Part shown: positions 59,401-64,000 of the stretch, one piece after another
Position numbering within the stretch: the first letter of the stretch is position 1
Layout of the letters: every line of letters begins with the position of its first letter
DNA from: Polytrichum commune
Taxonomy: Eukaryota > Streptophyta > Polytrichopsida > Polytrichales > Polytrichaceae
DNA length: 64,000 nt
Assembly: GCA_950295325.1 (NCBI GenBank)
Contig: OX485804.1
Location: 27,714,001-27,778,000, forward strand
Direction: 5' to 3'
Translations under genes and position numbers: made by a program
The notes under the pieces: model-generated
What the model was told of the DNA's origin: nothing
Database searches by the model: none
Seen by the model: the letters and a program-made list of their open reading frames with translations, nothing else

Positions 59401-62070
59401 TGGTATACTGTGAAGCACACCAACGACAAAGGTAGTGCCACATGACACATGCACAAAAGACGAGTGTTATGACATTGGACTACATGCTAAAAAATTAGAC
59501 ATCATTCTAGGCTCAGTATTTAACACGATTGGGAGGTAAGGTGTGATCATTTGAGGGGAAACATAATACTCACTTTGACTTCTTATTATTTTTGCATCTC
59601 AAATGTGGTTTCTACATTTGATATGGCAATCTTTGTATCCCACAATTGCTACTTGAGTGAGTAGGATGGAAAATTCATGGATGAGTGCTCAAGCTAGATG
59701 GAAAAAAGAGTGATGTTCACATGAGAAAAGTTATGTACGCATGGATGGTAACTATACCAAATCATGACTCTTACCTAGAAACAAGCCCTATAAATTCTTT
59801 TCCCAAATGAACATGAGAGCCCATGGCCGGTTTTTGACACACTAGGTTTGCCTAATCAAAACTTCGAGAATTCGTAGCCGATACATAATTTTTTTCATAT
59901 GATGTCCAAAAAATACATGCTAAGGTGAGTTGAACCCCTCTTTCAATTACCAACAAGACCCAACAACATTTTATGTTAATTAATCTATTAATAGTACCTG
60001 AACTGCAAGCACCAAGAGGCTGACACCACCCGCATCGACCACAATTTGGGCGAGCTCTGCGGTGTGGCGCGCAATGTTGCTAAGGGCCCCAGCAGCCACT
60101 TCTTTCACTGCAGGGTCAAACTCCTCCAAGCACAAGATTAGGGGTTGGATGGACCCTGCATCCACCACTGCCTGGGCCAAGGCTGGGGAGTGCTTGGCTA
60201 TGGCTCTTACAACCCCAGCAGCAGCTTTCTTGTTGTACCTATTCTGCTCCCTGGAGCCATTTCCAATACACACATGTGGCAAAATCAATAGCTAAATAAC
60301 ATTCTCCATATCCTTTACCATGTTCACATTCTAATATCGGGGGGTGGGAGTATAGTGTCACAAAGCTATCTCCTACTTGTACCAATGGCATGCCCAATAA
60401 TAGCCTAAATATTTGATACATCAAGCCACTGACACGTGGCCATCGTAGGTCTCAAATTCAGATGGTAAAGCCCCCGAGATTTGCAATATGGCACAAGTCC
60501 AAGAATATTATGTAGTTGCTCGCATAGCTCACAAAACATATACCCTTTACTAACTACTATTAGGTTGGGACCGGTTGCTATAGATATAATTCCAACGGTA
60601 CTTGCAGAGCCTAAGAAATGTTTAGAGTACCTCATGTGGTCCCCATGAGGGTGCGTTGTACTAAACACGTACGACTATACGTAAGTGCACAAAAGGGATA
60701 TCAATTTGAACTTTGCCGTACTACGTAAACATATGTCACAAAAATTATAACTTGTAGTTATGTACAAGTATGGAGGACCTCTAAAAACAACACAAAATGC
60801 GGGTTTTGCATTCTACATATGATAGGGGGTTGATTGTTCTTTAAAAGGTATACTCATATACTTATGTTAATGACGGTACATAAAAATCATTTTCTCATGT
60901 TATACATATTTTCACTTGTATCATTAACATCGAAATTGTGCGTGTATTGCTTACTTCTACAAAAACAAACCTTGTATATATAGGTTTTTTTTAAAGTATA
61001 TTGCAAAAGCATGTGAATCTTGATTAAATGAAAGGCTCACCCCCGGGGATGTGGTCACTATAAAATGAATCTCTCAGTAATCAAATTTCAAAATTAAAAA
61101 AAAATGGTCAGGCGGGGTGGGGGGTGGGGGTGGGGGGAATATTGAATGCTCAACTCACACATCAACTCCATACAAGTCATAAATCTTCATCGCCCACTGT
61201 TTATTGAGAGGTAACCCTAATACAAAGTCCTTTATACGTATGAAGGGATTTAGACATATTGCCTTGCCTGTTGAATCGGTGGGCAAAAAGGATTTGGGGA
61301 ACATGTAGGCATGCTCAAAAACCTAGAGACATGCCAATTGTTGGGAGTCGGCATACATTGGTTAAGGGCCACTTCACACACAAGACTGAGAGCCCACGAC
61401 CATTACACTTCAAGCACTCTCATTGGTGGAAAAGGCGGAGCCGGTCCAAGTTCGCTTCACACTATGCTTGAGGGACCAACAGAGTAGGTGAATGCAAGAT
61501 GGATGTAAAGTCTACATGGACTCTTACATGGCATCGAATGGATCATGTTTCATGGTCACTTGGATTATTTTTGAAAACCACCTCTTGAAGGTAGGCCTAA
61601 CACAAAACCGGGAAACCATGGCACTCCGAACGCTCACAACCGTTGATTTATTCTATTTTACCATGTGTGAGGACCCACATGAATAGAAATTCATTGAAAT
61701 AGCATTTGGTTGAGGGCCCGGTCACACTACACTTGAGAGTCCGTGAGCACACTAGATGATTTTGGAGGTGTCTTGGGACGGCCATTGGACGCTTTCTTTT
61801 GGGCTCTCACAATTTCATGGTCATGGCTCGTGTGTGAAGCGGCCCTAAGACTAAGTTATTTCCAATGTCGGTGGAGTGTGTGTCTTACTTGAGGGAGTAG
61901 ACAAGCTGGATGAGGATGTTTTCGTGCACGATGGCTTCGGCCAGCTCCTCGCTGTAGCTAGCCAGCCTGCTGAGTGCCAACGAGGCCGTCTGCTGGATGT
62001 TGGGCACACAATCCAGTAACAAGGGCCGTAACAACGTCATCACCCCCGCATTATGCAGCACCTCCACATT
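53479..62070 (-). CDS. SPAG6: SPAG6/PF16 axonemal central-pair armadillo protein (5' exon missing)
   Basis: Seven minus-strand exons (62,070-61,889; 60,250-59,998; 57,920-57,768; 56,785-56,735; 56,493-56,292; 54,866-54,538; 53,739-53,479) give 476 residues in frame. The product is the conserved armadillo-repeat protein of the C1 central-pair microtubule, required for flagellar motility (PF16 in Chlamydomonas, SPAG6 in animals). Alignment is almost end to end: NVEVLHNAGVMTLLRPLLLD, NRYNKKAAAGVVRAIAKHSP, then repeats each carrying a (I/L)A(K/R)HTxELAQ phrase, GNERLPGVMALGYIAAFSE, SASAWSLGQIGRHSPNHA, SSEDLQTKCKKAIKGI and the signature tail IVHYYSPGYSEILLQ. Known orthologues have about 35 more residues before the first visible exon, so the initiator exon lies further right, probably beyond the window. 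Introns are long (up to about 2.1 kb) and filled with repeats. In a plant this protein is expected only where swimming sperm are made. Confidence 0.95.
54005..54201. mobile_element. MITE in SPAG6 intron (exons 54,538 / 53,739)
   Basis: About 197 bp with arms of about 65 bp: AGGTTTTTGGTGCATGCTAG at the left and AGCATGCACCGAAAACTTAT at the right, continuing into GTGTGGAGGT/ACCTCCACAC and TATATTGGTTCAT/ATGAACCAAT. Non-autonomous; superfamily unknown. Nearby, a phrase starting CATTCAAGGAAA at 53,902-53,975 is repeated at 54,382-54,457 in the same intron. Confidence 0.65.
54916..55510. repeat. Three diverged CAAATCTACCA repeats in a SPAG6 intron
   Basis: Units near 54,916-55,050, 55,070-55,200 and 55,380-55,510 share ACAAATCTACCA, TCAATTG and TACGT phrases and are partly self-complementary. 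The third contains AATATACAAATCTACCA facing TAAATTTGTATATT. A CACTACAAG end stands at 55,369. They look like small foldback elements. Confidence 0.5.
57967..58356. mobile_element. MITE, ACTAAATAT-end family, copy 5 (decayed)
   Basis: The interior matches copy 3 (TAAGTTTACAAGTACTGTC, GAACAATTGTGTAATG, GGTTTACATTTAGTGTT). The ends (ATCATATAGTATTTTATGTC and GACACTAAGCACAACATTTG) are diverged. It lies in the SPAG6 intron between exons 60,250-59,998 and 57,920-57,768. Confidence 0.65.
61111..61138 (+). repeat. G-rich tract with quadruplex potential
   Basis: Four or more runs of 4-6 G separated by single bases (GGGG-T-GGGGGG-T-GGGGG-T-GGGGGG) within a SPAG6 intron. On the SPAG6 RNA strand this would be C-rich, so any quadruplex would form in DNA. 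Confidence 0.55.
61366..61845 (+). mobile_element. PIF/Harbinger-like MITE, single copy
   Basis: A 480-bp element begins GGGCCACTTCACACACAAGA and ends CGTGTGTGAAGCGGCCC, flanked by TAA (61,363-61,365 and 61,846-61,848). It is a close relative of the pair at 30,335-31,347. It inserted only about 40 bp inside the intron from the donor of SPAG6 exon 62,070-61,889. Confidence 0.85.
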
Positions 62071-62982
62071 CTACACATAAACACACACACACACACACAC
62101 ATAAATACACATGAACACACACAAGAGAGAGAGAGACAGCCTCTCATAGTGAATGGACCCACAATCACATAGATTTGGCATCGGACATGACCATAACATT
62201 GTTCAACTTTGGGCCTTTGCATGACATGTGGGAATAATAGGTCATGGCATTGCCAATCCAATGACGTTATTCACTTGCTTGCTATCAACTGTTCCATTCT
62301 AATAGTATTTAGTGATAGTGTTCCACATTCTACACACACACACAAGATGGCCTCTCAGAGTGAATGGACCCACAATCACATAGATTTGGCATTGGACATG
62401 ACCATAACATTGTTCAACTTTGGGCCTTCGCATGACATGTGGGAATAATAGGTCATGGCATTGCCAATCCAATGACGTTATTCACTTGCTTGTTATCAAC
62501 TGTTTCATTCTAATAACATTTAGTGATAGTGTTCCACATTCTACACACACACACATAAGACGGCCTCTCAGGATGAATGGAACAACAATCACATAGGTTA
62601 ACATCCAACATGACCATAATATTATTCAACCATGGGCCAAGGGATCCCTTCACGTGGCATCCAAGAATAATAGGCATGGCATTGCCAATCCAATGACGTT
62701 ATTCACTTGCTATCAACCGTTCCGTTCTAATAATCTTTAGTGATAGTGTTCCACATTCTATACACACACACACACACACAAGACAGCCTCTCAAGATGAA
62801 TGAAACAACATTCACGTAGATTAACATCCGACATGACCATAACATTATTCAACCCTGGGCCGAGGGATCCCTTCACGTGGCATCCAAGAATAATAGGCAT
62901 GGCATTGCCAATCCAATAATGTTATTTACTTGCTATCAATTGTTCCATTCTAATAATCTTTAGTGATAGTGTTCCACGTTCT

Positions 62983-63013
<31 letters not shown>

Positions 63014-63203
63014 ATGGCCTCTTAGGATGAACAACAATCACGTAGATTAACATTGGACATGACCATAACATTGTTCAACCTTGGGCCAAGGGACCCCTTC
63101 GCGTGGCATCTCGAAATAGTATGCCATGGCAATGCCAACCCAATAACATTATTCAGTTGTATCAACCGTTTCGTTACAATAATATTCATTGACAATGTTC
63201 CAC
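62064..63203. repeat. Five-unit tandem array overlapping a SPAG6 splice acceptor
   Basis: Units of about 211-259 bp start near 62,064, 62,323, 62,534, 62,751 and 62,974 and end near 63,203. Each starts with CCACATTCTACACA (one CCACGTT variant), then an AC microsatellite, then ATGACCATAACATTGTTCAA-like text and TTTAGTGATAGTGTTCCACA. The first seven bases of unit 1 (62,064-62,070) are the first seven coding bases of the SPAG6 exon. On the minus strand every unit therefore has TGTGTAG|AATGTGG or a near copy. Confidence 0.85.
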
Positions 63204-64000
63204 CCGAGTTTATCGGGTTGAAACTCAGATCATAATGTTGGTAAGAGAATAACCTTGGTATAGTTCCCGAATAGTATCTGACTCATTCTAGGTCCCGCCC
63301 ACCCTCTGTACTTAGTTGGATAATGTCATGCCTCTTTAGACTAAACTTCATAAGTTCCACCGATTTCATCTCTTCGTAATTAGTGATTAAGTTGAACCAT
63401 TGGCAACCAACTTAGTCCCCTTTTGGCAAAATGGTGAGCATAACATTGTCATAACAATAGAGTTATCCATAAAGTCCCTCTCCTTGAGGGACAAAACTGT
63501 GGGTTCGATCCTTCTTTGAGAAACTTTCTATTAAGAGCTCATCAGCTCGTCTTGTAACGGAGCCTATTTTCAAAGTTGGGTGAAATGGTTGGGACCTCAA
63601 CTTTCCACCTCTCGAACTTTGAGAGAATTTTAAGATCTAAAATAGGGTATGTGCATGGGACTTGCCGTCCTAAATCCCAAGCCGGCCAATGCAAGACTAG
63701 CTTGGCCCCCACTCATCCTAGTAGGACAAACTAGAAAGTTGATTTCTAATAACCCAACACCACTCCTTCTATATGATCATTTAAGCATTGAGAAAACTTG
63801 GACGACTTTGCGTTAATCCTCAAAAACTCCAGGTTTGGGACGAAACCCTTGGTTTCATCTGCTTTACATTACCAATAACTCTAATGTTATGGAATTCCAA
63901 ATATTGTCTCATGTACCACTGTTTATAGTGATGGGAATTTGGTTGGATGCCAGAACCTACGAGTTAGGTTAATTTCAAGACAATGGAAACTGCCATGAGT
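63204..64000. other. Right edge, no exon found
   Basis: I looked on the minus strand for the missing N-terminal SPAG6 exon and saw none. A phrase GTGGGTTCGATCC (63,501-63,513) resembles a tRNA B box, but no tRNA cloverleaf follows. Otherwise nothing was recognised. Confidence 0.45.

Noticed and set aside
62073-63030. CRISPR-like or satellite-gene reading of the regular repeats
   Set aside because: Units are over 200 bp, contain AC microsatellites and sit in a eukaryotic intron; this is a local tandem array.
63440-63520. Possible tRNA gene or tRNA-derived SINE (GTGGGTTCGATCC)
   Set aside because: A B-box-like phrase is present, but no A box at the right distance and no acceptor or anticodon stems could be paired.

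Overview
The window is nuclear DNA of a land plant. Genes are split by GT-AG introns, intergenic DNA is AT-rich and full of short transposon-derived repeats, and about 19 kb in the middle (25.2-44.2 kb) has no recognisable gene. The most telling gene is a homologue of the flagellar central-pair protein SPAG6/PF16 (right end). Flowering plants lack motile sperm and axonemes, so this points to a plant with swimming sperm: a lycophyte, fern or bryophyte, or less likely a cycad or Ginkgo. I cannot name the species.

Layout: 4.8-9.8 kb (+), a WAT1-related membrane transporter in 7 exons. 16.4-19.6 kb (+), the mitochondrial complex I subunit NDUFS6 in 3 exons. 22.4-25.2 kb (-), a secreted pectinesterase in 5 exons. 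44.2-48.6 kb (-), a mitochondrial 3-hydroxyisobutyrate dehydrogenase in 10 exons. 49.5-52.6 kb (+), a short-chain dehydrogenase related to chlorophyll b reductase NYC1/NOL in 4 exons, divergent from the previous gene. 53.5-62.1 kb (-), SPAG6/PF16, seven exons visible and the N-terminal exon missing. I rebuilt all six gene models by hand; every internal exon junction keeps the reading frame. The genes do not form a pathway or operon; each is an ordinary single-copy locus in a repeat-rich neighbourhood.

The rest is mobile and repetitive DNA: a SINE family whose head is derived from 5S rRNA (3 copies); PIF/Harbinger-like MITEs with TTA/TAA target duplications, two of them head to head as a 1-kb palindrome; a Mutator-like MITE with a perfect 9-bp target duplication; a five-member MITE family with ACTAAATAT-type ends; a 71-bp-arm foldback hairpin; a decayed Ty3/gypsy reverse transcriptase fragment; and several intronic tandem duplications. 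The tandem array beside the first visible SPAG6 exon repeats that exon's splice acceptor five times. The most interesting items are the 5S-derived SINE family, the repeated splice acceptors in SPAG6, and the NYC1-like enzyme whose catalytic tyrosine position holds histidine.
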